From NCBI GenBank assembly GCA_040756055.1, contig JBFLZR010000002.1, positions 522,411 through 586,410 on the forward strand: a stretch of 64,000 nt of DNA, given 5' to 3'. A program made the translations under genes and the position numbers. This DNA is from Candidatus Zixiibacteriota bacterium (lineage in GTDB: Bacteria > Zixibacteria > MSB-5A5 > GN15 > FEB-12). Shown here in pieces: positions 18,335 through 26,185 of this stretch. How positions within the stretch are numbered: the first letter of the stretch is position 1; every line of letters begins with the position of its first letter. Below the pieces are notes generated by a model, which saw nothing but the letters and a program-made list of their open reading frames with translations, searched no databases and was not told the origin of the DNA.

Positions 18335-18354
18335 ATGGTGGGCAGGCTCACCAT
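18335..18354 (+). other. Hairpin just before the start codon of the spermidine-synthase-like gene
   Basis: ATGGTG and CACCAT pair, and the stem can extend inward by wobble and G-C pairs to a four-base loop. It ends 12 bases before the ATG at 18367, where no Shine-Dalgarno sequence is visible, so it could affect initiation or mark a protein-binding site. Confidence 0.35.
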
Positions 18355-18366
18355 AATAATATTAGC

Positions 18367-21300
18367 ATGAACAGTCAGAGTCCAACGCGCATTATCGCAC
18401 GCCGTTTATCACTGCTGATTACCACCTGTTTCTTTTTGTCGGGTGTCAGCGGGCTGATTTACGAGATCCTGTGGACGCGCATGATCGTGAAAATAGTCGG
18501 CGGCGCTCCGTTCGCGGTTGCGATTATCCTGACAATCTTCATGGGAGGCCTCGGCCTGGGCAGCTATTTGGCGAGCGGAAGGATAGACCGCATTGAGAAT
18601 CCTCTGCGACTGGTGAGGCTCTACGGTGTCCTGGAGCTTGTCGTCGCCGCCTATGCGTTGGTCTTCCCGTTTCTTCTAATGGCGTTTGAGCCACTCTATT
18701 CGATTCTGTACAACAATCTGTTTGAGCACTTCATGCTCTACAATCTTCTGACATTTCTCGGCTGTGACCTACTGCTCATCGTTCCGGTGACCTGTATGGG
18801 AGCGACCTTGCCAATTCTCTGCCGGTTTTACGTCACGCACCTGTCGCACCTTGGCACCAACGCGGGGAGGTTATACGGGCTCAACACCATTGGCGCCGCG
18901 GTTGGCGCTTTGGTGTGCGGCTTCTGGCTGATCAGCGCTCTTGGAATCTGGGGCACACTGGCGGTGGCGGTGGGCATAAATGCCCTGATAGGGCTTCTTT
19001 GCATCAGGGCCGCCGGGGGTACCAGGCCGGTCGGCGGCGCGGGAGAGCGTGAAAAGGCGGCAACGGAGATTACCCGAGAGTCGGCACCGTCAGTTCATCG
19101 CGGCGCTGTCGGCGCGGCGCTGATAATTTTCGCCATATCGGGCTTCTGCGCGATGGCCTATGAAGTTATCTGGACAAAGCTCCTTGGCCTTCTGGTCGGC
19201 TCCACTACCTATTCGTTCACGATAGTGCTGGTGACATTCATACTCGGATTGGCGCTGGGCAGTATTCTTTTCGGCCGTCTTGCCGACAGGGTCAAAAATC
19301 CAACCATGCTCTTAATAGGCACTCAAATCGCCGCGGCGGTTTTCGCCCTCGGTGTCAGCCAGTTGATAGGTAACAGCCAGCTCTTCTTTGCCAAACTGCT
19401 ATATTACACGAAGGATGAATTCGCATTGCGAAGCGCGCTCAAAGCAGCAGCGCTTTTTGTAATAATGATTTTTCCCACTATCTGTCTTGGCGCCACCTTC
19501 CCACTGGTCGGCAAAATATTTACTCGCTCTATTACCAGAGTCGGGAGGTCAATCGGGGTAGCTTATGCTATCAACACCATCGGCGCCGTAAGCGGCTCGT
19601 TTGCCGCCGGTTTCATCCTGATCCCCCTTCTTGGTAAAGAAACCAGCCTGAGCAGTGTGATCGCCTTTCAACTGGGCACGTCTCTTATAGTCACGGCGTG
19701 GCTGCTGGCAAAGAACAGGGAGAGCTTGATTAAATGGCTGCTTCTAATCATTCCCGCGGCAGCCGGTATCGCCGCGTGCTTTTACTACCCGATGTGGGAC
19801 CGTCACGCCCTGTCTTTGAGCAGGGCCCACAGTGTCGATGAGATCGCCAACGCGGTCAGGTATTACAGTTGGCCCGAGACGATTCTTCACGGCGAGCAGA
19901 TCATGTCGGATATGAACAAGGGACGGCTGGTATACTATGGCGACGGTGTTGGCGGATTCACGACGGTTCTGAGAAATTACTACGCTATGGGCGATACCTG
20001 CTATTCGATGGCCAACAGCGGTAAGGTTGACGCCTCAACTCTCGGAGACATGGGCACGCAGACGTTGCTGGGTAATCTTCCGATGCTTTTTCACCCGAAC
20101 GCCCGCAATGTGATGGTGCTCGGGCTCGCGAGTGGTATCACCGCCGGCGAGGTGCTCAATTTCCCGATTGAGAGGCTGGATGTCGTTGAGATAAATAGCC
20201 AGGTGATTGACGCCAGCGACTTTTTCCTGCCCTGGAACAATAACGTATTGAAAGACCCGCGCACCCATCTGATAATACAGGACGGACGGGCGCACCTGGC
20301 ATTGGGCGACCGGAAGTACGATGTTATAATTTCGGAACCTTCCAATCCCTGGCTGGCGGGTCTGGCCACTTTGTTCACCAGGGAAATGTTCCAATACGCC
20401 TGCGACAATCTCAATGAAGGCGGCATTTTCGTGCAGTTCTTCCACTCCTACCAGATGGATTGGGAGTCTTTCGCCCTTGTCGGACGAACCTTTGCCGATG
20501 TGTTTCCAAACGCCCTTCTGGTTTCCACGGCGCCTTCGGGCGAAGGGCCGGACTACCTGTTCGTAGGCTTTCGCGGCAACGGCCGCCTGTCGCTTGAGAC
20601 GGCCATGCGCAATTTCAAGTACGTGAAGCGATCTGAGAACGTGGATCTACGCGACCCGAGGCTTTTGTACCGCATGATTCTTTCGGAGGACCTGGTGACC
20701 CTGTTTGGAACGGGCGAGATTACCACGGACGCGCACCCACGGCTTGAATTCAGCGCACCGAAACTCCTTTATGAAACCGACCATCAAACGACCGTCAGAA
20801 ATATCAAGACCCTGGGACGGGTAAGCGCACTTACGAAGGCGATCGCCGACAGCGTGTCTTCCGACATCGATGCCCGCATTGATTTCGCCGCTTATGCTCT
20901 TTCCGTAAATCTCCCCTTCCCACGAATGGTAGACTTGCCCGCTCTGTCGCCGTCGCAGCGGGAGCGCTATTTAGATATCGCCAGGCAGCATGTAACGAAT
21001 CGTTCAACCAGTTATCTTCATTTGATCGATGAAGAGCTTAAACACCATCTGCGCCTCTTCCAGATTGAGACCCTTGAGAAAGAAATTGATATTGTCGGTA
21101 ATCCGGCGCTTTCCAATCGGTATCTCGCTGATCTGTACTACGAAGAAGGAGATATCGACAAAGCCGTCGAGCGTTATCGTCAGTCAATTGGCATGAGGCC
21201 GACGGATGGCGAGGCACACCGCAAACTAGGCGTGGCACTGACCAGGCAGGATCGCCTGGGCGAGGCTATTGCCAGTTTCGAAGAGGCAATTCGTTTGACA

Positions 21301-21675
21301 CCGCATCTCGGTGAAGCGTACACCAATCTCGGCTTCGCGCTGGCTCTTCGCGGGGAAAACCATCTGGCCAGAGAGCAATTCATCAAAGCAATCGATATCA
21401 CCCCGTCTGATGGTCGCGCTCACTATAATCTCGGGCTGGCGATGGCAAAGGGCAGTGAAACCGACGGCGCCATAGAACACTTCAGGGAAGCCTTGAGACT
21501 TGACCCGAATTTTGTCGACGCCCACTCGAATCTTGGTACCGCGCTCATTCAGAAGGGTCAACTGGATGAGGCTGCTGCACACTTCAACGCCGCCTTAAAG
21601 ATGAATCCCAATTTCGAACCCGCTCAGCGTGGTCTTGAAAGGGTTAACTTCCTTCGCTCGGTACGCGGCAATTAG
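18367..21675 (+). CDS. Membrane-bound spermidine-synthase-like protein with C-terminal TPRs
   Basis: The product is 1102 residues. The first 480 residues hold two homologous blocks of membrane helices, each opening with a 'SG..A.AYE.IWT' type sequence and a 'G.GLGS....GR..DR' turn. Residues about 570-800 form a SAM/decarboxy-SAM-binding Rossmann domain ('VLGLASGITAGEVL', 'VVEINSQV', and 'SEPSNPW' near 656 where true synthases have an acidic catalytic pair). The last 200 residues are five or six TPR units. This 'fused MFS/spermidine synthase' type is widespread, but polyamine synthesis has not been established for it. No ribosome binding site is visible; the start was chosen as the ATG before the first hydrophobic segment. 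Confidence 0.88.
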   Translation: MNSQSPTRIIARRLSLLITTCFFLSGVSGLIYEILWTRMIVKIVGGAPFAVAIILTIFMGGLGLGSYLASGRIDRIENPLRLVRLYGVLELVVAAYALVFPFLLMAFEPLYSILYNNLFEHFMLYNLLTFLGCDLLLIVPVTCMGATLPILCRFYVTHLSHLGTNAGRLYGLNTIGAAVGALVCGFWLISALGIWGTLAVAVGINALIGLLCIRAAGGTRPVGGAGEREKAATEITRESAPSVHRGAVGAALIIFAISGFCAMAYEVIWTKLLGLLVGSTTYSFTIVLVTFILGLALGSILFGRLADRVKNPTMLLIGTQIAAAVFALGVSQLIGNSQLFFAKLLYYTKDEFALRSALKAAALFVIMIFPTICLGATFPLVGKIFTRSITRVGRSIGVAYAINTIGAVSGSFAAGFILIPLLGKETSLSSVIAFQLGTSLIVTAWLLAKNRESLIKWLLLIIPAAAGIAACFYYPMWDRHALSLSRAHSVDEIANAVRYYSWPETILHGEQIMSDMNKGRLVYYGDGVGGFTTVLRNYYAMGDTCYSMANSGKVDASTLGDMGTQTLLGNLPMLFHPNARNVMVLGLASGITAGEVLNFPIERLDVVEINSQVIDASDFFLPWNNNVLKDPRTHLIIQDGRAHLALGDRKYDVIISEPSNPWLAGLATLFTREMFQYACDNLNEGGIFVQFFHSYQMDWESFALVGRTFADVFPNALLVSTAPSGEGPDYLFVGFRGNGRLSLETAMRNFKYVKRSENVDLRDPRLLYRMILSEDLVTLFGTGEITTDAHPRLEFSAPKLLYETDHQTTVRNIKTLGRVSALTKAIADSVSSDIDARIDFAAYALSVNLPFPRMVDLPALSPSQRERYLDIARQHVTNRSTSYLHLIDEELKHHLRLFQIETLEKEIDIVGNPALSNRYLADLYYEEGDIDKAVERYRQSIGMRPTDGEAHRKLGVALTRQDRLGEAIASFEEAIRLTPHLGEAYTNLGFALALRGENHLAREQFIKAIDITPSDGRAHYNLGLAMAKGSETDGAIEHFREALRLDPNFVDAHSNLGTALIQKGQLDEAAAHFNAALKMNPNFEPAQRGLERVNFLRSVRGN

Positions 21676-21699
21676 ATGACTCCGCTCAGGCCATTGATG

Positions 21700-22188
21700 T
21701 CAGTTGCGTCCGCCCTGACCTCGTCCTCCCCCCTGGCCGAAGCCTCCACCGCGCCGACGCTGCTGTTCAATCTCGACGATCGATGTCCTGCCGCCGTGGT
21801 GCGCGCAGCCGCCGCGCTGTCCGTGACCGTGACAGGCAGTAGCGGGATCAATTTCTTCGAGGTCACCCGTTTTGATTTGCACTACGATGTCGCGCACACG
21901 CGTGCTTTCACAGTGATAGATCTTGATGCCTTCACTGTTCAGGGCCTCGATTGCTCGCCGGCCCATACCGGAGCATACCACGCAGTCGATCTTGTATTTC
22001 GCCAGCTGAGCCATCGGATGACAGGTTCCGTGGCTGTGATGCGCGTTGCGGTTTTCAAGCACTTTCAATTCGCCGGTGGCGTCGTCATAAAGCGTAAAAA
22101 AATGAGCCGAACCAAAATGGTCAGATACGGTGTCGTCCAGACCGGTGCTTCCGTTGGTGGGAATGCATGCCAACATGACAGCCCTCAC
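21700..22188 (-). CDS. NifX/NifB-type iron-molybdenum cofactor-binding family protein
   Basis: The product is 162 residues. Residues 1-115 match the dinitrogenase iron-molybdenum cofactor family: 'GSTGLDDTVSDHFGSAHFFTLYD' split by the typical 'HFG' turn, 'CGMGRRA' like region ('VCSGMGRRAIEAL') and a GIK segment. The tail is rich in His, Cys and Gly ('CHGHGQRGGCAHHGG'), suggesting extra metal binding. Most members outside nif clusters have no known role in nitrogen fixation, and no nif gene is present here. Its start lies inside the upstream DUF134 gene (68-base overlap), so both are made from one transcript. Confidence 0.88.
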   Translation of the reverse strand: MRAVMLACIPTNGSTGLDDTVSDHFGSAHFFTLYDDATGELKVLENRNAHHSHGTCHPMAQLAKYKIDCVVCSGMGRRAIEALNSEGIKIYHCESTRVRDIVVQIKTGDLEEIDPATACHGHGQRGGCAHHGGRTSIVEIEQQRRRGGGFGQGGGRGQGGRN

Positions 22189-22468
22189 TTTCTCTTAAGT
22201 TCACGGCGATAGCATCGTTGTTGATGATCGCCTCGATTATTTTCTTGCGGCCGCTGTGGACCAGACGCTGAACTGTCGCCCGGGATACACCCATGATAAG
22301 TCCGGCCTGGTACTGGTCGAGCTGCTCGACATCGCACAGGCGCAGGGCCTCGAATTGGTCGAGCGAAAGCACGCTGGTTTGGATTTCCCCCAGCGGTATC
22401 CCCCGGGGCTTATAAATCCGATCGGCATCGTATCGGCGGCAAAAACGGGTCTTCTTCGGCCTGGCCAC
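22121..22468 (-). CDS. DUF134 helix-turn-helix protein
   Basis: The product is 115 residues. The N-terminal part carries the basic 'ARPKKTRFCRRYD' stretch and a 'PRGIPLGE' turn, and residues 40-90 form a sigma-region-4-like helix-turn-helix ('LDQFEALRLCDVEQLDQYQ', 'GVSRATVQRLVHSGRKKI'), the layout of DUF134. The GTG at 22468 is chosen as start because GAGAGGAG lies 6 bases upstream; a longer frame reaching 22519 would start before the predicted transcription start. DUF134 genes regularly sit next to NifX-like genes, as here. A role as a DNA-binding autoregulator is inferred from the palindrome in its promoter. Confidence 0.9.
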   Translation of the reverse strand: MARPKKTRFCRRYDADRIYKPRGIPLGEIQTSVLSLDQFEALRLCDVEQLDQYQAGLIMGVSRATVQRLVHSGRKKIIEAIINNDAIAVNLRESEGCHVGMHSHQRKHRSGRHRI

Positions 22469-22485
22469 TTGCGGCTCCTCTCTCG

Positions 22486-22505
22486 TTATGTGCATATGCA
22501 CATAA
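22486..22505. promoter_or_regulatory. Perfect 20-bp palindrome overlapping the transcription start
   Basis: The sequence TTATGTGCAT is followed directly by its reverse complement. It begins three bases after the -10 box of the DUF134 promoter and covers the predicted start of transcription, a classical repressor position. Confidence 0.8.
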
Positions 22506-22507
22506 TC

Positions 22508-22536
22508 ATTATCGGCCACACGGGCATTTTTGTCAA
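22508..22536 (-). promoter_or_regulatory. Sigma-70 promoter of the DUF134-NifX-like operon
   Basis: On the minus strand TTGACA, a 17-base spacer and GATAAT (11 of 12 consensus positions). The predicted start, near 22501, gives a leader of about 33 bases to the GTG at 22468. Confidence 0.85.
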
Positions 22537-22705
22537 GGGTTTATTTACGGTCTCGAAAATAGCTCTCCCTGACAAAAAAACTGTTCATTTGCACGCTCGG
22601 GCCACCGGTCGTATATTCCGGTACCCGGCGCGGGTGGACCAACCCCGATTGGCGGCCTCTCGGCCGGTTACAACTCAAAGCGATATTCAGAGGAGTATGA
22701 TATTT

Positions 22706-23626
22706 ATGAACTTGCGACGACTTCTTACTCTTGTTCTTGGCACGATAGCCGTGCAGGCGGCTCTTTTGGGATGCGGCAAAGAGCCGGCTGATAACGGCAG
22801 TCCGGCCGATTATCTGGTTGCCGAGGTTGATTCCATCGGGCTGCAAAGAAACTCCGAGATCAGAACCTTCGTCGGAGACTCGCTGTATGAGTATATCGAT
22901 GGCGGCGCGGAGTTGTACCACGCCTATGATTTCGTCGACGTGTCGACGGCAGATTATTTGACCAACGGCAGAGAGATGGTTGTGGACATCTACAGATTCG
23001 ACTCGGAGGATAACGCTTTCGGCCTGTTCTCCACACTCCGTCCCGACGGTGTCGCCACGGCTGGTACAGGGGCGGCGAGCTTCGCCTCGCCTACCAATGT
23101 CGTTGCCGTGAAGGGCGTGTATGTGCTGATGGTTATAGCTTACGAGGACTCCGATGAGACCCGCGAGGCCATTTTGAGAACGGCGTATTATTTTGGCAAC
23201 ACGATGCTCGGGACCACCAACATCCCCAAGACTTTTGACCTCTTCCCGAAAACAGACGGAGTCGCGGCTACTGAAAAGATGTACGCCGAGTCCTTTCTCG
23301 GCCGGAGTTTTCTTACCGATGTTTACAGCCGAACGTATTTGTTCGGCACTGACACCCTCATTCTGTTTTTGACTCCGGACAAATCGGGCCAGAAGTACCT
23401 TGAGTGGACCCAGCAGCTTAAGCCCTCGGACACGGCAGGTATCGCCCTGCCGGCACTTCCCTTTGATGCAGACTATTCTCTGAGATTTCAAGACAATTAC
23501 TACGGTGTGATTGTGGCCGGCTTGAAATCGGGATGGCTGGCCGGGGTGGTGGGTTACACGCAAGGTCACGAGCCGGAGATCGCCGATTGGCTGAATTCAC
23601 TCTCCGAGCCTGTTGGTCAGTATTGA
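22706..23626 (+). CDS. DUF6599 family lipoprotein
   Basis: The product is 306 residues. A signal with lipobox ('AALLGC') is followed by the features of DUF6599: an early 'YEYIDGGAELYHAYDF' segment and a 'VDIYRFDSEDNAFGLFSTLR' segment. Function is unknown; an association with respiratory or redox genes has been seen in other genomes but is not evident here. The start at 22706 is preferred because AGGAG lies 10 bases upstream; an ATG three codons earlier (22697) is almost touching that site. The gene converges with the reductase operon, only 23 bases separating the stops. Confidence 0.85.
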   Translation: MNLRRLLTLVLGTIAVQAALLGCGKEPADNGSPADYLVAEVDSIGLQRNSEIRTFVGDSLYEYIDGGAELYHAYDFVDVSTADYLTNGREMVVDIYRFDSEDNAFGLFSTLRPDGVATAGTGAASFASPTNVVAVKGVYVLMVIAYEDSDETREAILRTAYYFGNTMLGTTNIPKTFDLFPKTDGVAATEKMYAESFLGRSFLTDVYSRTYLFGTDTLILFLTPDKSGQKYLEWTQQLKPSDTAGIALPALPFDADYSLRFQDNYYGVIVAGLKSGWLAGVVGYTQGHEPEIADWLNSLSEPVGQY

Positions 23627-23649
23627 CCTGTGGGTCAAAGCGATATGGC

Positions 23650-24876
23650 TTACGTGTAAATAGCTTTCAGCTCGTCGATCCGCGAAGCAATCTCGACGCT
23701 GTTTGCGCATATCGCCCGGCAGGTGGAACAATCTTTACATACTCTGAGATCACTGCCTGAGGAGATGCTGTCGAGAGTCACACGGGCCCGATATAGATCG
23801 CCGTACTGGGCCGCATACATGTGAACACGCATCAGGGTTGGTATGTCGACTTTTTTCGGGCAGTAGGCCAGACAGCTTTTGCATTGCCGGCAGAACCCCA
23901 TGCCGAGCTTCACACTGTTATCGCTGAGGAACCGTTCTTCCTCGGGTGTGTACTCCAGATCGCGGGCGACAGAGAAATCCTGCCTCATGTGTTCATAACT
24001 CATGAAACCCGGCACGCTTGTACTGACAGCCGGGTTGCGCAGAACCCACTTGATGCACGCGGTCGCTATCGCGGCGCTGGAATGGTCACGGCGCGATGAC
24101 TCGTTGGGCCAGCGGCTTCCCCCCGCCATCATCTTCATGGCGATAACGCCGACTCCCTTTGCCGCGGCGTTTTTTATCGCGGCGAGAAGCTTGCTATCAT
24201 CGGACAACGTGAAATTGAACGTTGTCATAACGACATCAAAGTAGCCCCCGTCCGCTACGGCATTGATCGCTTCAGCCATGTTGGAGTGCATAGACACGCC
24301 GGCATGGCGAATCTTTTGTTGCTGCTTGAGGTACTCCAACGCCTCAAGCATGGCCGGGTTGTGGGTGTTTCGGGGATCGTGACCCTCCCAGACATAATAA
24401 ATGTCGATGTAATCGGTCTTGAGACGGCTAAGACTGGCCTCACACGCGGCAGTAATTTTCCTTTTGCATTCTGATGCCGACAGGCCGGCAAACGCTTCGA
24501 CATCGTCATTGCCCGTGCCAATGATTACCTTGTCGCGCACTTGCAGTTTATTGAGCACTCCGGCGGCAACCGTTTCGATACGACCGAGCTGATAGTTCCC
24601 GGAGAGATTGAAGTAACGCACACCAATCTCATAGGACGCCTGTATGATCTCGGGATTCTCGGAATTCATCACGCCAATGGACACGATGGGAACGTGAATA
24701 TCAGTGCGCCCGAGCTTGCGATAGATTATTTCTTTGCTGGAACCGTCGGCCTTATCATCAGCTCCCTCAGCCAGGGTTATGGCGGGATTCAGATTGAGAA
24801 GTCCTGCCGAGAGGAGGGAGCCGCCCGCCGCGGATAGAAATCCGCGTCTGGAAATAGTCCTCTTCGATCCCGACAT
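23650..24876 (-). CDS. Tat-exported aldo/keto reductase-like 4Fe-4S protein, catalytic residues mostly lost
   Basis: The product is 408 residues. A twin-arginine signal ('ISRRGFLSAAGG') leads to an aldo/keto reductase barrel (about 50-325) and a C-terminal ferredoxin domain with two CxxCxxCxxxC sets ('CRQCKSCLAYCP', 'CKDCSTCRAIC'). Compared with the neighbour at 24918-26147, the catalytic Asp is Asn (in 'FNLSGNYQLG'), the Lys is Gly ('IGTGND') and the His is Trp ('YYVWEG'); only the Tyr remains. The barrel may therefore bind a ligand or cofactor without normal reductase chemistry, while the clusters suggest electron transfer. It is the last gene of a three-gene operon. Confidence 0.88.
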   Translation of the reverse strand: MSGSKRTISRRGFLSAAGGSLLSAGLLNLNPAITLAEGADDKADGSSKEIIYRKLGRTDIHVPIVSIGVMNSENPEIIQASYEIGVRYFNLSGNYQLGRIETVAAGVLNKLQVRDKVIIGTGNDDVEAFAGLSASECKRKITAACEASLSRLKTDYIDIYYVWEGHDPRNTHNPAMLEALEYLKQQQKIRHAGVSMHSNMAEAINAVADGGYFDVVMTTFNFTLSDDSKLLAAIKNAAAKGVGVIAMKMMAGGSRWPNESSRRDHSSAAIATACIKWVLRNPAVSTSVPGFMSYEHMRQDFSVARDLEYTPEEERFLSDNSVKLGMGFCRQCKSCLAYCPKKVDIPTLMRVHMYAAQYGDLYRARVTLDSISSGSDLRVCKDCSTCRAICANSVEIASRIDELKAIYT

Positions 24877-24917
24877 TCATCCTCCTTAGCCAGGCACTGA
24901 CCCTATGCCCGGGCTTG

Positions 24918-26147
24918 CTAACAGTACATGGTTTTGAGCTCGTCGATGCGCCGGGCAATATCAACTGTGTTGGCGCATTCGGCGCTGCACAGTGAGCAAC
25001 TGCTGCAAACATTCAGTCCGACGTTATCAGAGATTTCCTCAAGGGTAGTCCGGGCGTGGTGAAAGTTGCCATACTGGGCGCCGTACATGTGTACGCGCAT
25101 CAGGGTCGGTATGTCTACACCTCCGGGACAACTCGCCAGGCACTTCCGGCACTGGCGGCAATAGCCGAGGCTCATCCTCACATTGTTATCCGAAAGGAAT
25201 TTCTTCTCCTGTTCGGTGTATTCCAGATTGCGCGCGACAGAAAAATCCTCGCGCATATGCTCGAAACTGGTGAAGCCGGGAATACTCGTATGAATGTGTT
25301 CATTGCGCATCACCCATTTGAGGGCGGCGGTGGCGATAGTCGAGCCGGAGTAGTCTTTTCTCGAAGCCGGGTTGGGCCAGCGGGCGCCGCCGGCTTGAGT
25401 CTTCATAGCCACTATACCCACGCCTTTTTGAGAGGCGTTCTTGATTGCTTCCAGCAGGGCGGTGTCGTCGGCCATAGTGAAGTTTATGGCGGTCAAGACA
25501 ACATCGTAGAAGCCGCCATCGACGACCGCGTTGATGACATCCGCCATATTCGTATGCGTCGACACCCCAACCCAGCCAACTTTCCCCTGCTGTTTCAGTC
25601 GGGTGAGTCCTTCGATGAGTCCGGGGTTCTTTACCGTCTCAGCATCGCTTACATCGTGAATGTAAAGTATCTCAACGCGATCCGTTCCCAGTCGCCCCAG
25701 GCTCGCCTCGCAGGCGGTGATCAGCTTCTGCGTTAATTCATTCGGCTGAAGCCCCTGGCGTTGTCCCTGCGCCATGACTTTCGTGCCGATGATTACCTTG
25801 TCTCTGACGCCAAGCTTTTTGATCACGCTACCCACCATCTGTTCGTTGCGCCCGAACTGATAGTAAGCGGCGGTATCGAAATGGCGGATGCCGAGTTCGT
25901 ATGAGGCCTGTACTATTTCCGGATTGTCGGCGTTCATCACACCCATCGAGACAACGGGCATTCTCAGGCCGGTTCGGCCCAACACGCGTTCGATAATCCG
26001 GCCGCCGGCACTCGAGTCGGCCGACGCTGAAGTCGTCTGGGCCAGGCCCGTTCGAGCCGAAAGGCTCACCACACCCGCTGAAACAAGACCGGTCGCGGCG
26101 GTTGATAGAAACTTACGCCGGCTAAAGTCTGAGTTGCGTTCAGGCAT
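24918..26147 (-). CDS. Tat-exported aldo/keto reductase with 4Fe-4S clusters
   Basis: The product is 409 residues. A twin-arginine signal ('FSRRKFLSTAATG') shows export of the folded protein to the periplasm. The barrel keeps the catalytic tetrad: Asp and Tyr in 'FDTAAYYQFG', Lys in 'IGTKV', His in 'LYIHD'. The C-terminal domain carries two CxxCxxCxxxC cluster motifs ('CRQCRKCLASCP', 'CSSCSLCSAEC'). Fusion of a reductase with clusters outside the cytoplasm, where NADPH is lacking, suggests that electrons come through the clusters; this is inference. GGGAG precedes the start. It lies 38 bases after the hydrolase gene and 41 before its paralogue. Confidence 0.9.
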   Translation of the reverse strand: MPERNSDFSRRKFLSTAATGLVSAGVVSLSARTGLAQTTSASADSSAGGRIIERVLGRTGLRMPVVSMGVMNADNPEIVQASYELGIRHFDTAAYYQFGRNEQMVGSVIKKLGVRDKVIIGTKVMAQGQRQGLQPNELTQKLITACEASLGRLGTDRVEILYIHDVSDAETVKNPGLIEGLTRLKQQGKVGWVGVSTHTNMADVINAVVDGGFYDVVLTAINFTMADDTALLEAIKNASQKGVGIVAMKTQAGGARWPNPASRKDYSGSTIATAALKWVMRNEHIHTSIPGFTSFEHMREDFSVARNLEYTEQEKKFLSDNNVRMSLGYCRQCRKCLASCPGGVDIPTLMRVHMYGAQYGNFHHARTTLEEISDNVGLNVCSSCSLCSAECANTVDIARRIDELKTMYC

Positions 26148-26185
26148 TTTTTTCTCCCAGTGTATTTAAATTTCCTTATTGATAT

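Noticed and set aside
21676-22212. Plus-strand open frame of 178 codons
   Set aside because: Antisense to the NifX-like gene, whose family match is clear.
21700-22468. Evidence for nitrogen fixation from the NifX-like protein
   Set aside because: No nif structural or cofactor genes; this family is common outside nitrogen fixation.
22541-23569. Long minus-strand open frame (342 codons)
   Set aside because: Antisense to the DUF6599 lipoprotein gene, which has signal peptide, lipobox and ribosome binding site.
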